A stretch of DNA of 64,000 bases from Zeaxanthinibacter sp. PT1 (GCF_028464225.1 NZ_JAQPCN010000001.1:62001-126000), one strand, 5' to 3'; shown: positions 33,834 through 42,495, counted from the first letter of the stretch. Program-made: numbers and translations. The notes: a model not told the origin generated them from the letters alone.

Positions 33834-35924
33834 TTATACTTCAGATAGTTCGACCTGCCGGTAGGCCTTGGCCTTTTCTATAAATACAATGGCTTGCTGT
33901 AGGTAGTCGGCAGCAAATTCCCGACCCGGGCTGACTTTATTGATCTGTAACACCAACTGCTCAAATGAACCGGGCAGTTGCAATTTCCCCGTTACTATGA
34001 AATAGGTGTCAAAATCCCTGATGATAGAAGCGTGGGTATTGGTTTTGGTATTCTCCGCGGTGAGCAGCGCTTTTGCTGCATTGACCATAGCAGAATAGCT
34101 GTGAAAAATAGAGGCGGCCCACTTCTCACTTTCTAATGCCTCCGTGGCATTGCCTAGTTTTTCTTCACTTTCAAAAAGGAGGGTGGCGACCAGGTCTATG
34201 ACCACTCCCGCACATTCCCCAACGCCTATGGCTTTTTCGTAACGCTGTTCATTCCCCCAGTCAATAAAATCATCGGCTACCAGGTTATCCGTATCTGCCA
34301 GAGGTTTCAGGAAATCGTAGAAATACAGCTGCCCTTTTTGGGTGTAATAATCATCGTAACTCGCCCCATTCCCATGAGCTTCGTAGTCGTCCAGGATTAG
34401 TCTTAATGCCTCCGGTCCTCTCTTACTGGGCACTTTGATCACCTTATCTGCGAACCTGCCCTGGCCGTTCCCCAGGTTACCCCCTCCCAGCAGTACCTGC
34501 AGAGCAGGTGCCACCAATTTTTCCGGGGTCCTGATAGACATGCCCTGGAAACCAATATGGGCCATATTATGCTGCCCGCAGGCATTCATGCAACCGCTGA
34601 TCTTGATTACTACATCGGGATTAGCTACATACTGTGGGTATTCTGACTGTATAACTCGCTCTAACTCGGTCGCAATACCCGTGCTGCTGGCGATCCCCAG
34701 GTTACAGGTATCTGTTCCCGGGCAGGCCGTAATATCCAGGGCCTTGTTGTAACCTATTTCAGTAAATCCAAGTTTACTGAATTCGTTGTAAAAGAAGGGA
34801 AGTGCATCCTCAGCGACATAGGGCACAAGAATGTTCTGGCGGAGAGAAAGACGAATTTCTCCCCCGGCGTATTGTTCTACCAGTTCTGCCAACTGCCTGG
34901 CCTTATCCGTATAGAAGTCGCCCAGCATCACTTTGATCCCAATGGCCACATAGCCCGACTGTTTCTGGGGAACAATATTGGTTTTCTTCCATAAAAGAAA
35001 GGCCTCCCTATCGCTAACCTCAACATCAGGTATGCTGGCGCCCGAAACTTTCAGTTCAGGGTATGCGGCCGCATTTATAGGATACCGCTGGTGTGTAATT
35101 GCCAACTGTTCTTCTTCCAAAAGAGTTTTAAAGCCATCGAGGCCCAGGTCTTTTATCAGGAATTTCATGCGTGCCTTGGCCCTGCTCTTACGTTCCCCGT
35201 AGCGATCAAAGACGCGAATTACACCTTCCATCAAGGGGATTATCCTGTCTGCTGCCAAGAATTCATACAGGGTATCCGCATGCCGGGGTTGGGACCCCAG
35301 ACCTCCCCCCAGCATCACCTTAAAGCCGGGTGTGCCATTCTTTTCCTTGGCGATAAAACCAAGATCGTGCATATAAGACAGCCCGGTATCCTTATCCGAT
35401 GCGGAGAAGGACACTTTGAATTTCCTGCCCATTTCCTGGCCGATAGGATTTCTTAAGAAATATTCAAAAACGGCCTGGGCATAAGGGGATACATCAAAGG
35501 GTTCTTCCGGATCTATCCCGGCGGTCTCACTGGCAGTGACGTTGCGAACTGTATTCCCACAGGCCTCGCGCAACGTCACTTGGTCCCTTTCCAGTTCTGC
35601 CCAAAGTTCAGGGGTTCTTTCCAGTTCCACGTAATGGATCTGGATATCCTGGCGGGTAGTGATATGCAACCGACCGGTAGAATACTCATCGGCCACATCG
35701 GCAATACGCTTTAACTGCTGGGCGCTTACTTTTCCATAAGGAAGTTTAATTCGTACCATCTGCACCCCGGGCTGTCTTTGGCCGTATACACCACGGGCTA
35801 GCCTCAGGCTCCTGAATTTTTCTTCATCTGTATTGCCTTCCTTAAACTCGCGGATCTTACGGTCCAGTTCCAGGATATCCTTTTCAACTACGGGATTCTC
35901 TATTTCTGTTCTAAAACTTCGCAT
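33834..35924 (-). CDS. Siroheme sulfite reductase with C-terminal HEPN-like domain
   Basis: The 696-residue protein has the two-fold ferredoxin-nitrite/sulfite reductase architecture. The [4Fe-4S]-siroheme ligands are in ACPGTDTC and GCMNACGQ, and RLHITTRQDIQIHYVE is typical. After about residue 560 there is an added helical domain (KWAASIFHSYSAMVNAAKAL) resembling HEPN proteins. Context with siroheme and cysH genes favours sulfite over nitrite. A palindromic operator lies 15 bases upstream. Confidence 0.9.
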   Translation of the reverse strand: MRSFRTEIENPVVEKDILELDRKIREFKEGNTDEEKFRSLRLARGVYGQRQPGVQMVRIKLPYGKVSAQQLKRIADVADEYSTGRLHITTRQDIQIHYVELERTPELWAELERDQVTLREACGNTVRNVTASETAGIDPEEPFDVSPYAQAVFEYFLRNPIGQEMGRKFKVSFSASDKDTGLSYMHDLGFIAKEKNGTPGFKVMLGGGLGSQPRHADTLYEFLAADRIIPLMEGVIRVFDRYGERKSRAKARMKFLIKDLGLDGFKTLLEEEQLAITHQRYPINAAAYPELKVSGASIPDVEVSDREAFLLWKKTNIVPQKQSGYVAIGIKVMLGDFYTDKARQLAELVEQYAGGEIRLSLRQNILVPYVAEDALPFFYNEFSKLGFTEIGYNKALDITACPGTDTCNLGIASSTGIATELERVIQSEYPQYVANPDVVIKISGCMNACGQHNMAHIGFQGMSIRTPEKLVAPALQVLLGGGNLGNGQGRFADKVIKVPSKRGPEALRLILDDYEAHGNGASYDDYYTQKGQLYFYDFLKPLADTDNLVADDFIDWGNEQRYEKAIGVGECAGVVIDLVATLLFESEEKLGNATEALESEKWAASIFHSYSAMVNAAKALLTAENTKTNTHASIIRDFDTYFIVTGKLQLPGSFEQLVLQINKVSPGREFAADYLQQAIVFIEKAKAYRQVELSEV

Positions 35925-35938
35925 TATAGTCTATTTTA

Positions 35939-35955
35939 CCTATAAATTTAATAGG
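35939..35955. promoter_or_regulatory. Rrf2-type palindrome upstream of sulfite reductase
   Basis: CCTAT-AAATTTA-ATAGG is an inverted repeat with seven-base spacer, 14 bases upstream of the sulfite reductase ATG. The same motif occurs twice more before DUF2061-cysH. It is the likely binding site of the Rrf2 regulator encoded at 37151. Confidence 0.7.
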
Positions 35956-36038
35956 TTATTAGGCGATAAAAGCTTCGACCCAAGGGACTGTCCTCTTATC
36001 TAATATATCAGAATTTCATTTTATAGCGATAGTGCTCT

Positions 36039-36662
36039 TCAGCTGTGCAGGCCACATTCCCGGTTGGCCAGGACTTTGGTCGGATCAAAATAGGTGTGTT
36101 CATTGGGCAAACCTCTTTCACTAAGATAGGCATCAAGCTGGGCATCGCTACAGTGGTAAAACGGGCTTACTTTTAATACTCCCTGTTTATCCAGGCTGAG
36201 AATATCAAGGGAATCCCGCAGTGCGGTCTGGCCCTTTCTCAGGTTGGTGAACCATACATCCGGTTGGTGCTCCGCCATAGCACGGCGGAAGGGTTCCAGC
36301 TTCACTTGTTCTGTAAAGATGGAGTGCCTGGGATCTTCGATCTGCGGTATTCCCATGACCACATCCCTGTGTGCCGTTGATTGCCTGGGCACGTACAATT
36401 TAATATTAAGATCCAAGCTGCCGATCAATTCTTCGGCATGCCTGTAGGTCTGTGGAGTATTATAGCCGGTATCACACCATATCACGGGGATGTCCTTCTG
36501 CACCTGGGTAACCGCGTAGAGTATCGCTACCTCGTAGGGACGGAAATTAGTGGTCACCACGGGAGTCTTCCCGTAAGAAATTGCCCAGGAGATGATTTCC
36601 TCCGGGGGGATTCCTTTAAACTGTGCATTCAGGCTCTTTAATTGTTGATCAGAAAATCTCAT
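36039..36662 (-). CDS. cysH: Phosphoadenylyl-sulfate reductase
   Basis: CysH reduces activated sulfate to sulfite. The 207-residue protein has the C-terminal catalytic motif ECGLHS and the nucleotide region SPFYHCSDAQLDAYL. It lacks the CC and CxxC pairs that bind the iron-sulfur cluster of APS-type reductases, which argues for PAPS as substrate with thioredoxin as reductant. Surprisingly, no ATP sulfurylase or APS kinase gene is near. It follows DUF2061 by 25 bases. Confidence 0.9.
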   Translation of the reverse strand: MRFSDQQLKSLNAQFKGIPPEEIISWAISYGKTPVVTTNFRPYEVAILYAVTQVQKDIPVIWCDTGYNTPQTYRHAEELIGSLDLNIKLYVPRQSTAHRDVVMGIPQIEDPRHSIFTEQVKLEPFRRAMAEHQPDVWFTNLRKGQTALRDSLDILSLDKQGVLKVSPFYHCSDAQLDAYLSERGLPNEHTYFDPTKVLANRECGLHS

Positions 36663-36687
36663 TGCTCTCTCAATTTAAATTAGGGGC

Positions 36688-36951
36688 TTATCTCCCCCAC
36701 TTGATCCGGTTCCATATACGTTCGTGTGCAAAATAGAGGGCCATTTTGGTGACCAGTTCTACCATACCGATGGAGAACGCAACACTCAAGGTACCGGTTA
36801 TCACCCAGGATATAATAATGGTGTCTATAGTGCCGACAATCCTCCAGCTGATAGATTTAACAATACTGCGTTTCGGATGTTCAGAAGTCCTGTCTCTCCG
36901 GTAGCTGCTGCTCACCTTCTGCCTGCTTTGAATCAATTGCTCTGCGATCAA
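36688..36951 (-). CDS. DUF2061 membrane protein
   Basis: This is an 87-residue protein with the DUF2061 pattern: a basic start, then KSISWRIVGTIDTIIISWVITG and ALYFAHERIWNRIKWG. There are two probable membrane segments. DUF2061 genes often lie beside sulfate assimilation genes, as here, though the function is unknown; a role in sulfate or sulfur-compound transport is only an inference. It is the first gene of the cysH unit. Confidence 0.85.
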   Translation of the reverse strand: MIAEQLIQSRQKVSSSYRRDRTSEHPKRSIVKSISWRIVGTIDTIIISWVITGTLSVAFSIGMVELVTKMALYFAHERIWNRIKWGR

Positions 36952-36971
36952 AATATTATTATTTTAATTAC

Positions 36972-36988
36972 CCTATAGATTTAATAGG
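36972..36988. promoter_or_regulatory. Rrf2-type palindrome proximal to DUF2061-cysH
   Basis: CCTAT-AGATTTA-ATAGG has the same half-sites and seven-base spacer as the site before sulfite reductase. It lies 20 bases before the DUF2061 ATG, just downstream of a TATTTTTG -7 box, so a bound protein would block the transcription start. Confidence 0.72.
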
Positions 36989-36993
36989 ATAAA

Positions 36994-37001
36994 CAAAAAT
37001 A
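36994..37001 (-). promoter_or_regulatory. Candidate -7 box of the DUF2061-cysH unit
   Basis: The minus strand reads TATTTTTG, an exact TAnnTTTG match, five bases upstream of the palindrome at 36972-36988. No clear TTG is at the expected distance. Confidence 0.45.
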
Positions 37002-37051
37002 GTATTAAATTCATATGTCGGCCCCTTTCAGTCCCTGAAATTGAGGATTAC

Positions 37052-37068
37052 CCTACAGTTTTAGTAGA
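37052..37068. promoter_or_regulatory. Distal Rrf2-type palindrome upstream of DUF2061-cysH
   Basis: CCTAC-AGTTTTA-GTAGA is a slightly weaker copy of the same inverted repeat, exactly 80 bases upstream of the proximal one. Paired sites at whole helical turns may bind regulators cooperatively. Confidence 0.55.
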
Positions 37069-37150
37069 TTAATAACAGAAGGCGGAATAGATTATCAATT
37101 TTGCAATAAACTATGAATGTGGAGTGGAAAAGTTAAGTGATATCATCTCC

Positions 37151-37561
37151 TCAGGTAAGAATATCAGCCAGGGTATTATTGCGGTATACCTCCAGGGCAC
37201 TGTCACGCACCATCAGCATCAGTTTATGAACAGAACATTCATTTTCGTCTGGGCAATCATCGCATTTTTCGTAAAAGTTAAGACTGACACATGGTACCAT
37301 GGCAATGGGGCCTTCCAGCACCCGGATCACTGTGGTCATCGGAATTTCTGATGGATCTTTGATCAGGTAGTATCCCCCACCCTTTCCTTTCTTGGAACCG
37401 AGGAAACCTGTTTTCCGAAGACTGAGCAAAATACTCTCTAAAAACTTTTGGGAAATGTTCTCGTGCTGTGCGATCTCGGCGATCTGAACAGGTTCTTTAT
37501 TAGCTTGGGAAGCAAGGTATGTCAGGGCTTTCAGCCCGTATTTAGTCTTTTTGGAAAGCAT
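37151..37561 (-). CDS. Rrf2 family transcriptional regulator, cysteine-rich
   Basis: The 136-residue protein has the Rrf2 winged helix (KYGLKALTYLA, EIAQHENISQKFLESILLSLRKTGFLGSKKGKGGGY). Four cysteines, Cys91, Cys100, Cys103 and Cys109, sit in the region that holds the IscR iron-sulfur cluster, so it may sense Fe-S or redox state; alternatively it acts like CymR, a cysteine-synthesis repressor. Its place amid sulfur genes, next to three shared palindromes, suggests it controls sulfate and sulfite reduction. Confidence 0.92.
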   Translation of the reverse strand: MLSKKTKYGLKALTYLASQANKEPVQIAEIAQHENISQKFLESILLSLRKTGFLGSKKGKGGGYYLIKDPSEIPMTTVIRVLEGPIAMVPCVSLNFYEKCDDCPDENECSVHKLMLMVRDSALEVYRNNTLADILT

Positions 37562-37628
37562 AGTACGAAGATAGAAAAAAATCTTGCTCTAGTACTACAC
37601 CTCCCATTGAGAGCTATTCTATTATAGC

Positions 37629-38804
37629 CTATTCTTTTCCCAGGGCCTGGGCTACATCCGCGATGATATCGTCTATGTGTTCCAAACCGACAGAAACTCG
37701 TACCAGCCCATCCGTGATGCCGGTCTCCTGCCGTTCTTCCGCGGATAATTTACTATGGGTAGTAGATGCCGGGTGGGTGACAATACTACGGGTATCCCCG
37801 AGGTTTGCCGATAGGGATAACAGCCGGATAGCATCAAAAAACTTTCTTCCGGCCTGCAGCCCTCCTTTAACTTCGAAAGCAACTACACAGCCCCCCGCTT
37901 TCATTTGTTTCTTCGCCAGTTTATATTGTGGGTGTGAGGGTAAGAATGGATATTTCACCTTTTTTATTTTCGGGTGTTTCTCCAGGAACTTTGCCAGGGC
38001 CAGGGCATTCTCGCAATGCCGATCTACCCGCACGGCAAGGGTCTCCAGGCTCCTGGAAAGAATCCACGCATTAAAAGGTGACAGGGCCGGGCCCGTGATC
38101 CTTGCAAAACGATAGATCTTATCCACCAATTGGTGGCTACCTACGGTGATCCCTGCCAATACCCGGCCTTGCCCATCCATGAGCTTGGTCCCGGAATGAA
38201 TGACCAGGTCTGCCCCGAATTTAAGCGGTTGCTGCAGGTAGGGACTCGCAAAGCAGTTATCTACTACCAGTAAGATACCGTGCTTTTTAGCCAATCCCCC
38301 TAGGGCCTGAAGATCCAGGATATCTACCCCGGGATTCGTCGGTGACTCGGCGTAGATCATTTTGGTCTCCGGTCGTATCAGGGCTTCAATTTCTTCAGTA
38401 GTGGCTGTTATATTAAAATAATCATGGCTGATCTTCCACTTGGGTAAAAACTGTGTCAGCAGGCTGTGTGTTGATCCAAAAATATTCCTGGAAGACACCA
38501 GGTGGTCTCCACTTTCGAGCAGAGCAGCGAAAGTATTAAATACGGCTGCCATGCCCGAGGCAAAAGCGAATCCGTCTTCGGCACCCTCCATCTTGCAGAC
38601 CCGTTCTATGAATTCCGAACTATTGGGATTGGAATACCTGGAATAGATATTCCGGTCTTTCTCCTCGGCAAAGGAAGCCCTCATGTCCTCTGCATCCTCG
38701 AAGACAAAGCTAGAGGTGAGGTACATGGGGCTGGAATGCTCCAGGAATGAAGATCGTTCCATCTGTGTTCGTATCGCATTGGTCTCAAATTCTCTGTTTT
38801 TCAT
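37629..38804 (-). CDS. metZ: O-acyl-homoserine sulfhydrylase / trans-sulfuration PLP enzyme
   Basis: The 391-residue Cys/Met-metabolism enzyme has the PLP lysine in IHSGTKLMDGQGRVLAG and the family segments RYSNPNSSEFIERVC and DNCFASPYLQQPL. After a fused MetX, it most likely makes homocysteine directly from acylhomoserine and sulfide (MetZ type); cystathionine gamma-synthase activity cannot be excluded. It follows the MetX-AK-HSD gene by 25 bases and so is also under SAM control. Confidence 0.87.
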   Translation of the reverse strand: MKNREFETNAIRTQMERSSFLEHSSPMYLTSSFVFEDAEDMRASFAEEKDRNIYSRYSNPNSSEFIERVCKMEGAEDGFAFASGMAAVFNTFAALLESGDHLVSSRNIFGSTHSLLTQFLPKWKISHDYFNITATTEEIEALIRPETKMIYAESPTNPGVDILDLQALGGLAKKHGILLVVDNCFASPYLQQPLKFGADLVIHSGTKLMDGQGRVLAGITVGSHQLVDKIYRFARITGPALSPFNAWILSRSLETLAVRVDRHCENALALAKFLEKHPKIKKVKYPFLPSHPQYKLAKKQMKAGGCVVAFEVKGGLQAGRKFFDAIRLLSLSANLGDTRSIVTHPASTTHSKLSAEERQETGITDGLVRVSVGLEHIDDIIADVAQALGKE

Positions 38805-38829
38805 AATCGGTATTTTATCCTACTGTAAT

Positions 38830-41800
38830 TTATCCTTTCTCGGCGATCCTCAGGATGTCGCCAAATACTCCCCTGGCAGTCACCGCGGCCCCTGCCCCTG
38901 CGCCCTGAATAACCAGTGGGTGTTCTCCGTAAGACTCGGTATAGATCTCGATAATAGAATCGGATCCTTTCACCTGCCCAAGGGCACTTTCCTGGGGTAC
39001 GGAAACCAACTTTACATCCAGTTTGCCTTTCTCCTGCCGAAGGTCACCATGCAGTTCCCCGACGTAGCGGAGTACATGTCCTTCTCGTTGTCCCTGTTTA
39101 ATTTTGTTATAATGCTCATCCAATTCACCGTCTTTTGATAGGAACTCTTGCACATCACCTTTCCGTAATGTTTCCGGGATCAGATTCTCAATACTGATGT
39201 CCGTGAACTCGTTATGCAAGTCCAACTCGCGCGCCAGGATCAGAAGCTTGCGGCCCACATCGTTCCCCGACAGATCTTCACGGGGGTCCGGTTCTGTAAG
39301 TCCACGCTCCATGGCATCTTTTAGCACCCTTGAAAAGGAAGTACCACTTTGAGAAAAATTATTAAAAATATAGCTGAGCGAGCCGGAGAATACTCCCTTG
39401 ATCCGGGTGATATTCTCTCCGGACAAGTGTAATAATTTAATGGTATCGATCAGCGGCAGCCCTGCCCCTACGTTGGTCTCGTACAGGTATTGTTTCTGGT
39501 GCTTAATCAGTTCTTCACGCAGTAACTGGTAATAATCAAAACCAAGGGTATTGGCGATCTTATTGGAAGAAACCAGGTCATAGCCGTCTTCTACCAGTTC
39601 AAAATAGTGAGCGACAAAATCCTCGCTGGCTGTATTATCCACCGCGATCAGGTTCTCCAGGTGGTGGTTACGCGCGTACTGCTTAATGGCATCCACGCTG
39701 TAGGGTATTCCCTTTTTATCTATAGTCTTGCGCCAGTCTTTTCCCAATCCCTCCTTAGCCAGTATTAATTTCCGGGAGTTGGCCAGGGCAAAAACATTCA
39801 GGCTGATCCCCTTTCGTTTTTCGATCTTCTCCCGGGAATCGAGGATCTGGTCCAGCAGGGTACCCCCAACATTACCGTGTCCGAAAATTGCCAGGTTCAC
39901 TTTCTTGGCGATCCCGAAGATCTGGCCGTGCATCACGTTCAGCGCTTTGTGCAGGTCTTTTTTCTTTAGGACCAGGCTGACATTCTTTCCTGTTACCGTA
40001 TTGTTGAACAACAAGGGAACTACCTGGTTCTTGATAAGGGCATTGTAGGGCTTATGAAAAGTGCTGAGATCCTGGCCGATAATAGAGATCACGGAAACAT
40101 CGTCCGTAATAGTAATAGTATTGACATCGCGAGACTGGAAGGCATCTTCAAACTCGGTTTCCAGGGCTTCCTTAGCTCGCCTGGCTTCTGTTGCCGCAAC
40201 AACCAGGCCTATCCCCCGTTCAGAAGATCCCTGCGAGATGATCCCTACATTAATATTACTCTGACCCAGCGCTTTAAATATCCGGGCGTCAACACCTACC
40301 TTGCCCAGCAAGCCTCGTCCTTCCAGGTTGATGAGGGCTTCATGCTCTATTACGGAAAGCGACTTGATCCCTTCCGGGCCTTCCTTGGCACTGATCAGTG
40401 TTCCCTCGCCGTCGGTATTAAAAGTGTTCAAAATCCGCAGGGGAATGTTCTTTTCCAGGAGGGGAATAATGGTCTTGGCATGAAGGACGGTAGTTCCAAA
40501 ATTGGCCATTTCATTGGCCTCGCTATAGGATAGGTTCCTAATGATCCTGGCTTCAGGGACCAGGTCCGGGTTGGCAGTATAAATCCCATCTACGTGGGTG
40601 AAATTCTGCAACTCCTCCGCATCGAGGAAATTAGCCAGCAACGAAGCAGAATAATTACTCCCGTTCCTGCCCAGGGTCGTGGTTTCCCCATCTTTATTCG
40701 CAGCTATAAACCCGGTGATGACCGGTAGGGCACCGGGTTCAAGCCCGGCAAATTCGCGCAGGACCTGCTCTTTGGAGACCAATTCATTCACCTGGGCGTT
40801 ACCAAAGTTAGCATCGGTGCGAATCAGTTTCCTGGAATCGAGAAATACAGCTTTCACTCCTTTCCCTATCAGTAATTTAGTGAGTAGTCGGGCCGATATA
40901 AGTTCACCGAAAGCCAGTACATGGTCCCGGGTCTTAGCGCTGTAATCCCCCAGGAGGGCGACACCCTCCAGTAATTGGTACAAGGCCCGGAATTCGCCCG
41001 ACAGCTTCACATTGCTATAGGAATGCTGCTGGTAGCGCTCAAATTCCTCGAAATCTCTTCTAAAATCCTTACTGGCTGCCGCCATCTGCAACATGTGTTG
41101 CAGCTGGTCCGTGGCCTTTTCACGGGCCGAGAGGACAATCGCTAGCTTTTCCCCGGCCTTTACCTTAGTTTCAACAATCCTGAGCACGTTACCAATTCCT
41201 TCGCCATTGGCCAGGGAGACGCCACCAAATTTCAGCACCTTGTAGCGCTGAAGACTTGCAGCATCCTCAAAAATAGGTTTCAGCAACTGCTGAATCTGTT
41301 CGTATTCGATCAGGAAAGCGTCGTGCCCGTGAAGGGATTGAATCTCCCCATAGGTTACATTACTGTTAGCCTGTGCCAATTGTTTAAAGGTTTCTTTGTT
41401 TTCTTTGGCAGTAAAGAACAGGTCTGAATCAACCCCGATAATGTGAATGTTGGTATCACTATCCTGCAACCTTGTAAAAGCATCCTCCCCATCCCTGGTT
41501 ATATCTATGGTCTTCAGGAGTTGGTTGGTGAGTTTATATGCAGACAACTGGAAGCGTTCCTGCAGTTTCTTACCGTGATGCATCAGCCAGCTTTCCACGT
41601 TAAACTGTTGTAAGGCTTCATTGGTACTCCGTTGAAAACGTTCCTTAAAAGATTCCGGGGTCCGGTAACACAACATAGCGTGCATACGAGCGTCGTGTAC
41701 AGGTTGCTTTGAATTGACCAGGAATTGTTCCTGTATCTGGCAGTTGGCGATAAGCCAGTCTGTAGATTTCCAGTCAGAGGCCACAGGGATCAGGTGCTCT

Positions 41801-42216
41801 GTCAGCTCCGGGTTCAGGGCAGCCATTTCCCAGGCGATCCCGCCACCCAGAGATCCCCCGATCAGAGCAAACAACTTCCGTATACCCAGTTCTTCCAGGC
41901 CTGCCAGGAAGATCCTGGCGATATCCCCGGCCACAAAATCCTTATAGTTATCAATGATAAAACCATCGTAACCATTACCGGGAATGTTAAAGGCCAGTAC
42001 GGTGTATTTCTCGGTATTGATACACTTTCCCGGCCCGATCAGCACTGACCACCAACCCTCATCCCCGGTGACGTTAGAATTACCGGTCAGGGCGTGGTTA
42101 ACCAGAACGACAGGAGCGGTATGCAGTTCGCAACCAAATAACTGGTAAGACAGCGAAATATCCTGCGTACTCCCGCTATAGGTAGTAAAGGATGGTATTG
42201 TTAAGTGATGTAACAT
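38830..42216 (-). CDS. Trifunctional MetX - aspartokinase - homoserine dehydrogenase fusion
   Basis: This 1128-residue protein joins three enzymes. Residues 1 to about 320 are a MetX-type homoserine O-acyltransferase (oxyanion LVNHALTGNS, nucleophile Ser122 in GGSLGG, Asp265, His298). From about 324 comes aspartokinase (KFGGVS, later TLGRNGSNYSA) with ACT repeats, and from about 773 homoserine dehydrogenase (AIFGHGNVGGTLL, ETNVGAGLPLIDTI). It thus covers the first and third steps from aspartate plus homoserine activation for methionine. The reading frame is unbroken. A SAM riboswitch precedes it. Confidence 0.95.
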   Translation of the reverse strand: MLHHLTIPSFTTYSGSTQDISLSYQLFGCELHTAPVVLVNHALTGNSNVTGDEGWWSVLIGPGKCINTEKYTVLAFNIPGNGYDGFIIDNYKDFVAGDIARIFLAGLEELGIRKLFALIGGSLGGGIAWEMAALNPELTEHLIPVASDWKSTDWLIANCQIQEQFLVNSKQPVHDARMHAMLCYRTPESFKERFQRSTNEALQQFNVESWLMHHGKKLQERFQLSAYKLTNQLLKTIDITRDGEDAFTRLQDSDTNIHIIGVDSDLFFTAKENKETFKQLAQANSNVTYGEIQSLHGHDAFLIEYEQIQQLLKPIFEDAASLQRYKVLKFGGVSLANGEGIGNVLRIVETKVKAGEKLAIVLSAREKATDQLQHMLQMAAASKDFRRDFEEFERYQQHSYSNVKLSGEFRALYQLLEGVALLGDYSAKTRDHVLAFGELISARLLTKLLIGKGVKAVFLDSRKLIRTDANFGNAQVNELVSKEQVLREFAGLEPGALPVITGFIAANKDGETTTLGRNGSNYSASLLANFLDAEELQNFTHVDGIYTANPDLVPEARIIRNLSYSEANEMANFGTTVLHAKTIIPLLEKNIPLRILNTFNTDGEGTLISAKEGPEGIKSLSVIEHEALINLEGRGLLGKVGVDARIFKALGQSNINVGIISQGSSERGIGLVVAATEARRAKEALETEFEDAFQSRDVNTITITDDVSVISIIGQDLSTFHKPYNALIKNQVVPLLFNNTVTGKNVSLVLKKKDLHKALNVMHGQIFGIAKKVNLAIFGHGNVGGTLLDQILDSREKIEKRKGISLNVFALANSRKLILAKEGLGKDWRKTIDKKGIPYSVDAIKQYARNHHLENLIAVDNTASEDFVAHYFELVEDGYDLVSSNKIANTLGFDYYQLLREELIKHQKQYLYETNVGAGLPLIDTIKLLHLSGENITRIKGVFSGSLSYIFNNFSQSGTSFSRVLKDAMERGLTEPDPREDLSGNDVGRKLLILARELDLHNEFTDISIENLIPETLRKGDVQEFLSKDGELDEHYNKIKQGQREGHVLRYVGELHGDLRQEKGKLDVKLVSVPQESALGQVKGSDSIIEIYTESYGEHPLVIQGAGAGAAVTARGVFGDILRIAEKG

Positions 42217-42350
42217 ATCTTTCTCTCTTTTTAACTGAACATCAAACTACAATCGCGTGTATAGTACAAATGCCAGCTTCCCTGTTCACAAGAGCAGGTG
42301 AAATAATACGTTATAAAGAAAGATATGGAGCGGAGGTAAATCCCTTCATC

Positions 42351-42457
42351 GTTATCTATTCCCGTTCCCCGGGATAGAATGTAGCACCTTCTCTGCCATG
42401 GGGGCAAAGGGTTGCTAAGGTTTCAAAGGGTCTATTCCCTCCACCTTTCTTGATAAC
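42351..42457 (-). promoter_or_regulatory. SAM-I riboswitch upstream of the MetX-AK-HSD gene
   Basis: The minus strand begins GTTATCAAGAAAGGTGG and ends GGAATAGATAAC, with GGAGGGAATAGACCC, GAAACCTTAGCAACCC and GGTGCTACATTC inside, nearly identical to the one upstream of metH; only the P3 and P4 loop regions differ. The gene starts 134 bases after the aptamer. No clear terminator is seen, so control could be at termination without a strong hairpin or at translation. Confidence 0.94.
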
Positions 42458-42487
42458 AGATCAGTAAATTATTGAACTTAGTTAATA

Positions 42488-42495
42488 CAAATATA
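42488..42495 (-). promoter_or_regulatory. Candidate -7 box upstream of the second SAM riboswitch
   Basis: The minus strand reads TATATTTG, an exact TAnnTTTG match, about 30 bases upstream of the aptamer and after the metK stop codon. A -33 TTG is not evident. Confidence 0.5.
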
